Of a stretch of DNA of 28,295 nt, positions 9,011-15,297 are shown piece by piece; within the stretch, counting starts at the first letter, position 1, and every line of letters starts with the position of its first letter. Under the pieces are notes generated by a model. It searched no databases. It had not been told where the DNA came from and was given only the letters and a program-made list of their open reading frames with translations. The translations under genes and the position numbers were made by a program. Source of the DNA: a virus; IMG/VR virus record IMGVR_UViG_3300019760_000011, positions 1 through 28,295 of that record; one strand, written 5' to 3'.

Positions 9011-9673
9011 TTCCTAGAATCTTTTTATTTCTCTTATATATCGCATCCATATCAAGCCTGTTCGCGAAGTCGGTAGGCACTTGCCATAATTGTTCTATTG
9101 GTCTTTTTTCTTTGCTCCACAACTTTATCATGGCTCCGTATAGGTTTCTAAAGTTCGATGAATCGTTACTGTTTTTTATTACATATCCTGCAATTAATCC
9201 GATAGTTTCCGCCTCTGTTAATCTCCAATACTCATTTGGTTTTATCCCAACCTCACCAATGCAAAAAGCATATAATTCAGAATAGCTTAATGCTTCTCCG
9301 CTTTTTTTTTACCTGGCACGTCCTTAGACCCGTAAGACTCAGACTTTTTCCAACACTCTACAAGCCTTTTAGTTTGATCTTCTCCAATATTTGATATCGA
9401 AACCATAAACTTTGCCTTATCTATATCTTTATTAATTCGGTTGTGCATGTTGTAACTCTGATGTGCTGAGTATAACGTCTCAACCAAAAACATATTTTGA
9501 CCGTGTTTCTTAACCCACTCATCCAAATCTTTATGAGTTTCTAATCCTAATCCTTCTCTTAGATTGAACTTTGCGAGATTATCAAAACTAAAACCTACTT
9601 TCTTTTTTCGGTTAAAGAAAAATACCCCCACCTTAACGGGTAGAGGTAGTTCCATTTCTATTCTATTTATCAT
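9003..9673 (-). CDS. Tail assembly chaperone, -1 frameshift long form (about 223 aa)
   Basis: A second open frame without its own start runs from the A9 run (9310-9302) to a stop at 9003-9005, inside the start of the tape measure gene. Reading frame 0 to 9302 (124 codons) and slipping back one base gives 99 further residues beginning SGEALSYSELYAF and containing KPNEYWRLTEAE, a phrase typical of the C-terminal half of G/GT-type chaperones. The slip site is A_AAA_AAA in frame 0, a classic -1 heptamer. A weak stem (9290-9295 with 9266-9271) begins six bases downstream. In lambda-like phages the long form bridges tape measure and tube subunits. Confidence 0.8.
9287..9673 (-). CDS. Tail assembly chaperone, short form (128 aa)
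   Basis: Product of frame 0, ending soon after the slippery A9 run (...VPGKKKAEKH). It is soluble, mixed-charge and without membrane segments. It sits between the major tail protein and the tape measure gene, the place of lambda G and its analogues, and is made in excess of the frameshifted form in such systems. No sequence motif of its own is decisive; the call rests on gene order plus the frameshift architecture. It starts two bases after the major tail protein stop, so it probably shares that mRNA. Confidence 0.75.
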   Translation of the reverse strand: MINRIEMELPLPVKVGVFFFNRKKKVGFSFDNLAKFNLREGLGLETHKDLDEWVKKHGQNMFLVETLYSAHQSYNMHNRINKDIDKAKFMVSISNIGEDQTKRLVECWKKSESYGSKDVPGKKKAEKH

Positions 9674-9675
9674 TT

Positions 9676-10104
9676 TTATGCGTTTGTTGTATCTACTGTT
9701 TTTCCATCAAAAGAAACATCTAAACTAAAGGTCATTCTATCGTCATCTGGAATATCCCAAGATACATTTGAAATGACTGCGTTACCTGTTGTTTTCAAAG
9801 AGCCTACAACTTCTGCGCCTAACTCGTCATATTCTGTGATTACAGCCTCTACTTTTGTTTTTGCATACATGGCTTCTTTTGCTTCCTTGTATCCGAATTG
9901 CGTTCCCGCTGGATCTGTTGAAGCTAGAGATGTAAATGAACCCGTTTCGCTAACTCTGCCATATTCTACATTTGTTTGATTTCCAGATGCTTTTGAACTA
10001 ACATCAATCACATTACATGCGGCGGCAAGATTTCCCGACACTTCCCCAATTAGATCTTTACCTCCTATTGTAATTTTTACTAATGTTCCAATTTTTGTTG
10101 CCAT
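9676..10104 (-). CDS. Major tail (tube) protein, TP901-1-like family (142 aa)
   Basis: Forms the stacked hexameric tube through which DNA passes. The length and pattern fit the phage_tail_2/TP901-1 major tail protein family: an N-terminal strand (GTLVKITIGGKDLIGEVSG), a DVSSKASGNQTN loop, an ETGSFTSLAS strand pair and a C-terminal DRMTFSLDVSFDG strand. It has its own upstream TATCTTTA element (10131-10150) with a leader of about 28 bases, which would suit the high expression needed for a tube subunit. Confidence 0.85.
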   Translation of the reverse strand: MATKIGTLVKITIGGKDLIGEVSGNLAAACNVIDVSSKASGNQTNVEYGRVSETGSFTSLASTDPAGTQFGYKEAKEAMYAKTKVEAVITEYDELGAEVVGSLKTTGNAVISNVSWDIPDDDRMTFSLDVSFDGKTVDTTNA

Positions 10105-10130
10105 TATTAATTAATTAAGTTATAACTTTC

Positions 10131-10150
10131 TATAAAGATACTAATTTTTA
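10131..10150 (-). promoter_or_regulatory. Late-type minus promoter, identical 20-mer copy 1
   Basis: The 20 bases TATAAAGATACTAATTTTTA (plus-strand spelling) are identical to 15212-15231. On the minus strand this reads TAGTATCTTTATA, with the -7-like core at 10140-10133. It precedes the major tail protein gene. Confidence 0.6.
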
Positions 10151-10156
10151 TTTAAT

Positions 10157-10570
10157 CTAAATAAGCTCATCTTGAATAAGAAACCCCAACCTAATAAGCC
10201 CTATGTCAAGAATTCCTGAGTCTGTTTTTAGATCTGTCGATTCGCTATTAGATATTAAGCTCGTTTTCATTATACTAAAATCATCAGTTAGCGCAAATCC
10301 AGAAGCGTTATCTACCATTCCCAATATGGCGTTTTGATTGTCATATCTATCTGAAGGGTCTGATTCGCCCTTATATACAACTTGAATTAATACGTCATAG
10401 TTATATTGATAGCTATTTTTAGGTCCGTCTTCATCTTGGTATATGTCAGATATCCATATATAAGGATAAGCTTTCTTTTTTGGAACTTTAGTGTAAACTT
10501 GCGCTCCTGGAATTCTCGTCTTTATGTCAGCAATTAAAGCCGTTACCAGTTGTTTTCTTGCGTCTCTCAT
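10157..10570 (-). CDS. Tail completion/terminator protein, DUF3168-like (137 aa)
   Basis: The pattern (helical N-terminus RKQLVTALIADIKTRIPG, VYTKVPKKKAYPYIWISD strand, YNYDVLIQVVYKG, a mid helix DNQNAILGMVDNA, and C-terminal LDIGLIRLGFLI strand) matches the gp17/DUF3168 tail completion family that caps the tail tube at the neck. It lies between gp10-like and major tail protein genes, the usual siphophage order. Start and upstream stop overlap by four bases (ATGA), so translation is coupled. Confidence 0.75.
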   Translation of the reverse strand: MRDARKQLVTALIADIKTRIPGAQVYTKVPKKKAYPYIWISDIYQDEDGPKNSYQYNYDVLIQVVYKGESDPSDRYDNQNAILGMVDNASGFALTDDFSIMKTSLISNSESTDLKTDSGILDIGLIRLGFLIQDELI

Positions 10571-11013
10571 TGTATAAATTTAATTTCTTTTAATTCTCTT
10601 GCTAGCTCACTAACTCTCTTCTTTACATTGACGTGTTTTGCAGCCCAATAAATATAAGAGTCATGTAAAAACTCTATGGTTTGCGCATAAATAACATTAG
10701 AGCCAAAAGCTCCTTCGAAATCTCTTAGCTTAACACTCTTTAAATCTCCGTCAAATATCTCACCCTCATTGTCTGAGTATTTAGTATCGTCACCTTCGCC
10801 CTTTGTAGGTGTTTTAACCATTATTGAATTTCTGAGGCGAGATGTAACTATATGCTCATCTGCTTTTAATTTTTGCTGAGCTAAAAACTTCATATCAAAA
10901 AGCATCTTAACGACCATCTCCCATGTGCGCTTTGGGTATTCTTTTTTTATTACCCTAAAGTTCCTTTCAAGATTCTTTCTGCTTTTCTTATCGAGCTTTA
11001 ATTCAACAGGCAT
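10567..11013 (-). CDS. HK97 gp10-like neck/tail protein (148 aa)
   Basis: Highly basic N-terminus (LKLDKKSRKNLERNF), a helix with AQQKLKADEHIVTSRLRNSI (the 'xxxGxLrxSI' pattern of the gp10 family), and the GAFGSNVIYAQTIEF segment that corresponds to the family's V-x-Y-A-x-x-x-E-F signature. These proteins sit in the neck between connector and tail terminator. It begins one base before the adaptor's stop region (end-to-end with 11014) and overlaps the next gene by ATGA. Confidence 0.75.
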   Translation of the reverse strand: MPVELKLDKKSRKNLERNFRVIKKEYPKRTWEMVVKMLFDMKFLAQQKLKADEHIVTSRLRNSIMVKTPTKGEGDDTKYSDNEGEIFDGDLKSVKLRDFEGAFGSNVIYAQTIEFLHDSYIYWAAKHVNVKKRVSELARELKEIKFIQ

Positions 11014-11346
11014 CTAATCAGTCCTTTCATTAGCGGTTACAACAACTTCTCTTTTATATTCGTCAATCTCGTTAACAGATATAACCCTAAGCTCTACGCC
11101 CTCATATGTAAGTTTAGTTGTTTGATCAAATTGATTGCCTATTTCATATCTAAGCTTAAATTGAAAAGTAGACTCCCCGAGGGATAAGCCGAAAAAAATG
11201 GTTTCTTTTTGGCTCAACTTCTTAGCGCTACACCAAATTGTTTTTGCAGTATCATAAGTGGGAGTTGTGCCTCCTGTTGGAGTGTCAACCGTTCCTGTTA
11301 ATATCTGATAAGTTAATCTTCTGTTATATCTTCCAATGTTTGCCAT
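11014..11346 (-). CDS. Head-tail adaptor (Phage_H_T_join / SPP1 gp16-like, 110 aa)
   Basis: The start MANIGRYNRRLTYQ and the core (IWCSAKKLSQKETIFFG, FQFKLRYEIG, LTYEGVELRVISVNEIDEYKREVVVTA) match the family that joins connector and tail. Length is typical. It is the first gene of the tail block downstream of the plus-strand island. A TATCTTTA element lies only four bases upstream of the ATG, which would give an almost leaderless mRNA; otherwise the gene needs read-through across an oppositely oriented 2-kb island. The family signature near residue 1 supports the chosen start. Confidence 0.8.
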   Translation of the reverse strand: MANIGRYNRRLTYQILTGTVDTPTGGTTPTYDTAKTIWCSAKKLSQKETIFFGLSLGESTFQFKLRYEIGNQFDQTTKLTYEGVELRVISVNEIDEYKREVVVTANERTD

Positions 11347-11350
11347 GCCC

Positions 11351-11358
11351 TAAAGATA
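11351..11358 (-). promoter_or_regulatory. Late-type minus promoter element just before the adaptor gene
   Basis: Minus strand TTTTTTCGTATCTTTAGGGC precedes the adaptor ATG by four bases. Same core as the other late elements. It would restart transcription of the tail genes after the plus-strand island. Confidence 0.5.
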
Positions 11359-11399
11359 CGAAAAAACAATAACTTTTAAATTTTGATAGAAAAAATCTA

Positions 11400-11431
11400 T
11401 TTGATTGCTGTGTTTAAAGTGATTAGATTTG
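11400..11431 (+). promoter_or_regulatory. Consensus Bacteroidota promoter for the plus-strand island
   Basis: TTTG (11400-11403), a 20-base spacer and TAGATTTG (11424-11431) match TTTG-N19-21-TAnnTTTG. The start codon at 11459 follows after a short leader. The 30 bases from 11424 to 11453 are repeated exactly on the minus strand at 26898-26927. Confidence 0.75.
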
Positions 11432-11458
11432 TATTATTATTAATTAAAACTAAAAGTA

Positions 11459-11836
11459 ATGAAGAAAATGTTTAGGCTAATTTTTACGCCCCCATCCATA
11501 GAGATAATAAACTTCTTAAGAGAATTAGCTGAAGCTGCTGAAATTCCTGAATACGTTGATTCTGACCAAGTTGAATTCAACCCTGATTCAATAGAATATA
11601 AGTACAAAAAGGCTTTAGCTAAAATAGAATTATTAGAGAAGCCAAAAACTCAAGTAGAAACTGTTGTGAGCGAAATAAAACAACAATACAAGACAGTAGC
11701 ACAAGCTTTCGATGCTAAAAGATTAAAAGACCTTGAGAAAGAAAATAATAAGCTTAAACAAGCTAATTCTGCTCTTAAAGAGTGTAATGATGATCTGGTT
11801 TCTAGGATTAGGAAGTGTGGCGAGGGGTTGGGTTAG
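11459..11836 (+). CDS. Coiled-coil hypothetical protein (125 aa)
   Basis: First gene of the plus-strand island inserted between head and tail genes. The N-terminal half is acidic; residues about 78-118 form a heptad-rich coiled coil (LKDLEKENNKLKQANSALKE), suggesting oligomerisation. It has a good promoter and an AACTAAA-type leader like the non-structural genes at the right end of the window. Immediately after its stop comes a TAACGG motif and palindromic sequence. I recognise no family; being transcribed against the late genes, an accessory ('moron') role is plausible. Confidence 0.65.
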   Translation: MKKMFRLIFTPPSIEIINFLRELAEAAEIPEYVDSDQVEFNPDSIEYKYKKALAKIELLEKPKTQVETVVSEIKQQYKTVAQAFDAKRLKDLEKENNKLKQANSALKECNDDLVSRIRKCGEGLG

Positions 11837-11838
11837 GG

Positions 11839-11898
11839 TAACGGTTTGAATATGTGGCGTGTAGCGCAGCGGAATGACATATATTTGTTGTTATCGGC
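11839..11898 (+). repeat. Palindromic cassette-like boundary 1
   Basis: TAACGG (11839-11844) follows the first island gene. TATG and CATA near 11851 and 11879 and GTTATC at 11890 make an imperfect dyad. GTTATCGGC (11890-11898) is the exact inverse of GCCGATAAC at 12261-12269, so the next gene is bracketed by 9-bp inverted repeats. Confidence 0.5.
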
Positions 11899-11938
11899 TG
11901 CCTTTTATCAATGAAATACAAACTTAAAAATAAAACAA

Positions 11939-12256
11939 ATGGAATTAAATTGGGACAATGCCAAGGCGTGGCAAGAAAACGTAAATGAGAAAAAAGAGAT
12001 ACACGATGAACCTAAGTGGGAGTGGGATTGTGGGTTTAAGTTGGACTTCGATGGTTCATTGCTTTCGATTAATAGCAGATTTTATCCTCCGCATAAAAAT
12101 AAAGGTGACTGGTGGGAGGGCAATTTGAGCGTTGTTTTATTTGGTGAAACGATACTTACAAAGGAGTTCAAAGAGAATACGCTTGAGGAACTTAGAACAT
12201 CGGTAGAAAAGTACCTTAAACATTATGTTGGCTGTGTAAAAGCACGGATGTCATAA
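11939..12256 (+). CDS. Hypothetical protein bracketed by inverted repeats (105 aa)
   Basis: An acidic, tryptophan-rich protein (W5, W11, W27, W29, plus a DWWEG motif); the alternating FKLDFDGSLLSINSRFY and GNLSVVLFGETILTKEF segments suggest a small beta-sheet followed by a C-terminal helix (LEELRTSVEKYLKHYV). No family recognised. The gene and its short leader lie between GTTATCGGC and GCCGATAAC, as if it were a discrete cassette. Leader is A-rich; the ATG at 11939 is the only reasonable start. Confidence 0.6.
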   Translation: MELNWDNAKAWQENVNEKKEIHDEPKWEWDCGFKLDFDGSLLSINSRFYPPHKNKGDWWEGNLSVVLFGETILTKEFKENTLEELRTSVEKYLKHYVGCVKARMS

Positions 12257-12260
12257 GGTT

Positions 12261-12317
12261 GCCGATAACGGACAGCAATAAGAAACGTGCGAAATAACGC
12301 ACAAAACCAAATACGAG
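12261..12317 (+). repeat. Palindromic cassette-like boundary 2 and leader
   Basis: GCCGATAACGG (12261-12271), then a GTGCG/CGCAC hairpin, then TACGAG (12312-12317) and an A-rich leader to the next ATG. TACGAG recurs at 12761, 12913 and, inverted, at 65-70. Confidence 0.5.
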
Positions 12318-12341
12318 TACTAATTAAAAAATAAAAAAGCG

Positions 12342-12713
12342 ATGGCAAATTTTGAAGATTTAAAAGGTAAAGTATTAGCGAGCATTGAGAGAGTAGATAA
12401 TGAAGAGCTGATATTTACATGCACGAACGGAACTAAGTATAAAATGTACCACGAGCAAGACTGCTGTGAGAATGTTGAAATAGAAGACATAAATGGCGAC
12501 TTAGATGACTTACTTAATAGTGAGATACTGGTAGCTGATGAAAAAACAAACGATGGCGAAACTAATTGGGGTAGCGAAACTTGGACATTTTATACGATTA
12601 GAACGCAGAAAGGTAGCGTTGATATTAGATGGCACGGAGAAAGCAACGGCTATTATAGCGAAAGTGTTGACTTTGCCGAAGCTGATAAAGACGGGAACTT
12701 TAGTAGATGGTAG
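12342..12713 (+). CDS. DUF7448-family phage protein (123 aa)
   Basis: Recognised from the motif series HEQDCCENVEIEDI (residues 37-50), GDLDDLLNSEILVADE, the WTFYTIRTQKGSVDIRW strand pair and GESNGYYSESVDF near the C-terminus; this small beta-rich protein occurs in many unrelated phages as DUF7448. Its function is unknown. The His-x-x-Asp-Cys-Cys cluster might bind metal, but that is a guess. It is the third gene of the plus-strand island, with a TACGAG-containing leader 24 bases upstream and a long palindromic region downstream. Confidence 0.75.
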   Translation: MANFEDLKGKVLASIERVDNEELIFTCTNGTKYKMYHEQDCCENVEIEDINGDLDDLLNSEILVADEKTNDGETNWGSETWTFYTIRTQKGSVDIRWHGESNGYYSESVDFAEADKDGNFSRW

Positions 12714-12918
12714 AGCGTGGGCTTTTATTTTTTAATTGCCACAATAACCAACTAAGCTGATACGAGGCACAGGACTAAGCATGTTTTTTATTGCATGTTA
12801 GCAACCGTGCCTTGTGTAAGGCTTTTCGAGTGTTGGCAATTATTTAAAGGCATTGTTGCTAACGGAATGGCAATAAGAATAGTTGGCTCTTTCGAGCTTG
12901 CACAGACTTTAATACGAG
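12714..12918 (+). repeat. Long palindromic cassette-like boundary 3
   Basis: Contains a GTTAGCAAC / GTTGCTAAC inverted pair (12797-12805 and 12855-12863) enclosing a GCCTT-GTGT-AAGGC hairpin (12809-12822), plus two TACGAG motifs (12761 and 12913). The first ~90 bases resemble 13287-13371 (GGCTTTT-T-run start, CACGATGCACA/ACGAGGCACA middle, TTTTTATTGC-TGTT end). Confidence 0.55.
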
Positions 12919-12940
12919 AACAAATAAAAACAAAATAGGG

Positions 12941-13285
12941 ATGGAAACACACGAAATTAAATTGATAAAAGATAATGATAACCGAACAGATTCGGATATT
13001 GAAAAGATGGAAGAGTTTTATAACTTTTTGCAAGGTGAATGCCCGGATAATTTACGATTTGCGCGGGGGCATCAGCCTAAATTGAGCCACAAAAAAGCGT
13101 TTTCAATTATATACTACTTGCAAGAGCATTTAGCTGTATTCCCAGATAGGATTGAAAAGTGCGCAAACTGCAATGAGCTTTTTGATACATGGAGCGAGGG
13201 GCTTTATTGGGAGACAAAAGGCAAGCATTATTGCGGTGGGTGTGAGGATATAGTACCACCTAATTATGATAGGGGCAAAAAGTAG
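12941..13285 (+). CDS. Hypothetical protein with zinc-ribbon-like C-terminus (114 aa)
   Basis: Two cysteine pairs, C74-x-x-C77 (CANC) and C98-x-x-C101 (CGGC), spaced 20 residues apart, form a treble-clef or zinc-ribbon candidate. The N-terminal half is acidic and helical (DIEKMEEFYNFLQGE, HKKAFSIIYYLQEHL). It may bind nucleic acid or protein; I recognise no family. Last convincing gene of the island, preceded by the TACGAG-type leader and followed by a second copy of the palindromic 3' flank. Confidence 0.65.
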   Translation: METHEIKLIKDNDNRTDSDIEKMEEFYNFLQGECPDNLRFARGHQPKLSHKKAFSIIYYLQEHLAVFPDRIEKCANCNELFDTWSEGLYWETKGKHYCGGCEDIVPPNYDRGKK

Positions 13286-13286
13286 C

Positions 13287-13374
13287 GTTGGCTTTTGTTT
13301 TTATTCCTTCAATTACACACCGACCTTAGCACGATGCACAAGCCAATTATTTTTATTGCGTGTTGTGCTTAACG
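13287..13374 (+). repeat. Palindromic cassette-like boundary 4
   Basis: Partial copy of the flank at 12714-12805. GCACGATGCACAA and TTGTGC-like arms (GTTGTGCTTAACG at the end) form a dyad. TAACG at 13370-13374 corresponds to the TAACGG of the other boundaries. Confidence 0.45.
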
Positions 13375-13472
13375 AAGTGGCGTTTTAATGAAGCACAACA
13401 ATTGTATAAAGCTAACTAACACACGTAAGCCAATAAATTCGCACGATTACATTTTTTACATCTTCCAAAAAC

Positions 13473-13519
13473 TTGCGCAATTACGCAACATTAACAATCA
13501 AACTTGCGCAGATACGCAA
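13473..13519. repeat. Twin TTGCGCA-n2-TACGCAA elements
   Basis: TTGCGCAATTACGCAA (13473-13488) and TTGCGCAGATACGCAA (13504-13519) are two near-identical dyads, each with 5-bp TTGCG/CGCAA arms, 31 bases apart (three helical turns). They lie just beyond the converging ends of the plus-strand island and the minus-strand gene at 13551-13682. Confidence 0.6.
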
Positions 13520-13551
13520 AAGCCTCTCCGTGTTGGAAAGGCTTTTATTTT
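13518..13551. terminator. Bidirectional terminator between converging genes
   Basis: AAAAGCCT (13518-13525) pairs with AGGCTTTT (13539-13546), with three more inner pairs (TCC/GGA). T-rich tract follows on the plus strand; TTTT follows on the minus strand. It separates the plus-strand island from the minus-strand head genes. Confidence 0.75.
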
Positions 13552-13682
13552 TAAAATAATCCAGATAAAACAACTCTAATAAACAAAATCTTAAATTCAA
13601 AATATTTGCTTTTTTTACTCCTCTTGTAGTGTGGAATAAAATCTATAGTAGCCTCTATGTGTAACTGTATTTTCTTTTTCAT
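13551..13682 (-). CDS. Small basic protein after the virion gene (43 aa)
   Basis: ATG at 13682 overlaps the previous gene's stop as ATGA, which strongly suggests coupled translation. The product is very basic (MKKKIQLHIEATIDFIPH, then KRSKKSKYF) and ends in a hydrophobic stretch (FKILFIRVVLSGLF) before the terminator. No family recognised. It lies where many phages keep a neck or tail gene, but it is too short for the usual ones; it may be the truncated remnant of a gene cut by arrival of the plus-strand island, though no remainder is visible on the other side. Confidence 0.45.
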   Translation of the reverse strand: MKKKIQLHIEATIDFIPHYKRSKKSKYFEFKILFIRVVLSGLF

Positions 13683-14518
13683 TCTACCTTATGCCCTTCC
13701 GCTATCATCGTTAATCTTACCAAGCCAGTTAAATCATCCTGAACTATAACCTCTAGGTTATCATCTTGACCTATTCTAATTGCTACACCCAACTTATTTT
13801 GCCCCGCAAAAGTTAATCTCGTTACAAATCCGTCTATTCCTTGGGCTGGATTGCTTGCGGCATAAACCGTGAAATCATAAGTTATATTAGCAATATCAGA
13901 GTTACTTTTTACATTAAAAATATTCTCGTTTGATAAATTTGTTTTTCTAAACACTAACCCGTTTGTTAGTATTGGCAAATCTCCAAATTTATTTAGGTCA
14001 ATTGGACTATCAGCTTCACAAGATATTATTATCCTTGTTATGTCTGTATCTGAAGGAGTTGACGGAACACCTAACCTGTGCTTAAATACAACAGGAGTAA
14101 CAGAGCCATCAACCGCCATATTTGTAATAGCATCGACAACTTGAGATCCTAATACATATTCAAAATCCAAAGGCGTATCTAATGTTATTACATTTATATT
14201 AATGTCCAATATTGTGCCATAATAAAATCTATCTGATGATGGGTCTACGATTCTTAGGTGATGCCCAACGACGAAGCCAGTAGAATCAACTACTGTAATA
14301 GTGTTGTCGTTTTGTACCGCCTCTACAGCTAGTGTTGTTCTTGTATTTTCTAAAACAACAGGTAATATAATCATGGGTGTTGTTTGATCCTGGATTTTTA
14401 CATCCACAACGTTTTCCCCATCTTTATTTAATGGGATTACACCCCTTACAAAAGAGCCATCGCCATACCTCCATCGATATTCAAATGTTCCTAGCTTTTT
14501 TACATCCTGACCGCTCAT
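13679..14518 (-). CDS. Unknown protein of the virion module (279 aa)
   Basis: Beta-rich throughout, no cysteine cluster, no membrane segment. A central stretch (NTITVVDSTGFVVGHHLRIVDP...YYGTILDI, residues about 71-110) resembles the repeating beta-barrel fold seen in capsid-decoration and fibre domains, but no family is certain. It overlaps the head-tail connector gene by ATGA, so it is translated from the head mRNA; its place between the connector and the neck genes suggests a structural or decoration protein. I cannot assign it further. Confidence 0.55.
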   Translation of the reverse strand: MSGQDVKKLGTFEYRWRYGDGSFVRGVIPLNKDGENVVDVKIQDQTTPMIILPVVLENTRTTLAVEAVQNDNTITVVDSTGFVVGHHLRIVDPSSDRFYYGTILDININVITLDTPLDFEYVLGSQVVDAITNMAVDGSVTPVVFKHRLGVPSTPSDTDITRIIISCEADSPIDLNKFGDLPILTNGLVFRKTNLSNENIFNVKSNSDIANITYDFTVYAASNPAQGIDGFVTRLTFAGQNKLGVAIRIGQDDNLEVIVQDDLTGLVRLTMIAEGHKVE

Positions 14519-15039
14519 AAAATAACAAATTTCATCAAATTAGAATAAGTATTTTCGGATAACTCAGCAACAGAGCCAACAAAGGTGTTTCCCCTCATTT
14601 CATGCTGTTCTAATAATAATCTTTTCATTTCTGTTTTTATAGCCTGTGGGCATTCTCCAGTAGTGGTGTATTTACAATAAAAACCACTATCATCATTAGT
14701 TATGCCCGTTGAAAATCCATTAATTTGATTAGGCGTAATTATAAATTGATTTAATCCAGTTTTCGAATATCCATCCGTCACAACTCCATTAATCTTAACC
14801 TCATCAACAATGTCGTGATTTGGATAAGGCAATACCACTACATCGTCAACAACTTCATCAAAGTATTCAATAGTCTTTACAACTAAAGATCTATTCAAAT
14901 ACTCTTCTAACTGCTCTCTTACGCCAGTGATCATAGATGTGATTAGTGAATCCTCATCTGTGAAATCAATCTTTGCATACGCTTTAAAATCTGCTAACGT
15001 GATAGGTTCATCACCTTCATTTGAAAACTTTATCTGCAT
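14515..15039 (-). CDS. Head-tail connector protein, gp6-like (174 aa)
   Basis: The N-terminus (EPITLADFKAYAKIDFTDEDSLITSMITGVREQLEEYLNRSL, key pattern only) is the hallmark of the phage gp6-like connector family: a strand, then 'DD/EDxLI' and a helix ending in E-x-Y-L-x-R. The connector ring attaches below the portal. C-terminal helix (AIKTEMKRLLLEQHEMRG) also fits. The small gene upstream overlaps its start by ten bases and the next gene by ATGA. Confidence 0.8.
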   Translation of the reverse strand: MQIKFSNEGDEPITLADFKAYAKIDFTDEDSLITSMITGVREQLEEYLNRSLVVKTIEYFDEVVDDVVVLPYPNHDIVDEVKINGVVTDGYSKTGLNQFIITPNQINGFSTGITNDDSGFYCKYTTTGECPQAIKTEMKRLLLEQHEMRGNTFVGSVAELSENTYSNLMKFVIL

Positions 15040-15209
15040 GATTTATTTTTTGTTCCCTCGCTTTCGGGATCGATTTTCTTTTTACGCTTAATTGGATCGG
15101 CTTTTACGGCTAAGCCTTTTTTAATAGCCCAAAGCCCTCTTTCATCGTCAACCTTAATCGTGTCGCCTGAATCATTGCCCCATAACGCTCTATTTAATTT
15201 TATTCTCAT
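15030..15209 (-). CDS. Small conserved-type head-module protein (59 aa)
   Basis: ATG at 15209 gives MRIKLNRALWGNDSGDTIKVDDERGLWAIKKG (shown by its parts RIKLNRALWG, GDTIKVDD and GLWAIKKG) followed by a lysine-rich tail. The strand-turn-strand pattern resembles the tiny SH3-like proteins found after the capsid gene in many Bacteroidota phages. It overlaps the connector start by ten bases. A TATCTTTA element lies four bases before its ATG. Confidence 0.6.
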   Translation of the reverse strand: MRIKLNRALWGNDSGDTIKVDDERGLWAIKKGLAVKADPIKRKKKIDPESEGTKNKSCR

Positions 15210-15211
15210 GA

Positions 15212-15231
15212 TATAAAGATACTAATTTTTA
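15212..15231 (-). promoter_or_regulatory. Late-type minus promoter, identical 20-mer copy 2
   Basis: Identical to 10131-10150. The TATCTTTA core (15221-15214) lies four bases before the ATG at 15209. It follows the capsid-gene terminator and would start the connector transcript. Confidence 0.6.
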
Positions 15232-15245
15232 ATGATTATAAATAA

Positions 15246-15277
15246 CAATAAAAGCCCACTCGTAGTGAATGGGCTTT
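15246..15277 (-). terminator. Terminator after the capsid gene
   Basis: AAAGCCCA (15251-15258) pairs with TGGGCTTT (15270-15277); on the minus strand TTTTATTG follows. It lies about 20 bases beyond the capsid stop, separating the capsid mRNA from the connector operon. Confidence 0.75.
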
Positions 15278-15297
15278 ATTTAATTATAGAATGATTA

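Noticed and set aside
8917-9285. Plus-strand 122-codon frame
   Set aside because: Antisense to the chaperone -1 frame, which has family-typical sequence and the expected position.
12538-12735. Plus-strand frame within the DUF7448 gene
   Set aside because: Alternative frame inside a recognised gene, no leader.
12788-13033. Minus-strand 81-codon frame
   Set aside because: Covers a palindromic boundary and the start of the zinc-ribbon-like gene; composition unlike a protein gene.
11839-13374. Integron attC sites
   Set aside because: The boundaries have TAAC/GTTA dyads, but strict RYYYAAC and GTTRRRY cores in the right order are not met and no integron integrase is in the window. Kept as cassette-like only.
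13388-13579. Plus-strand 63-codon frame
   Set aside because: It runs through the twin dyads and the terminator stem, has no leader, and overlaps the minus-strand gene at 13551-13682.
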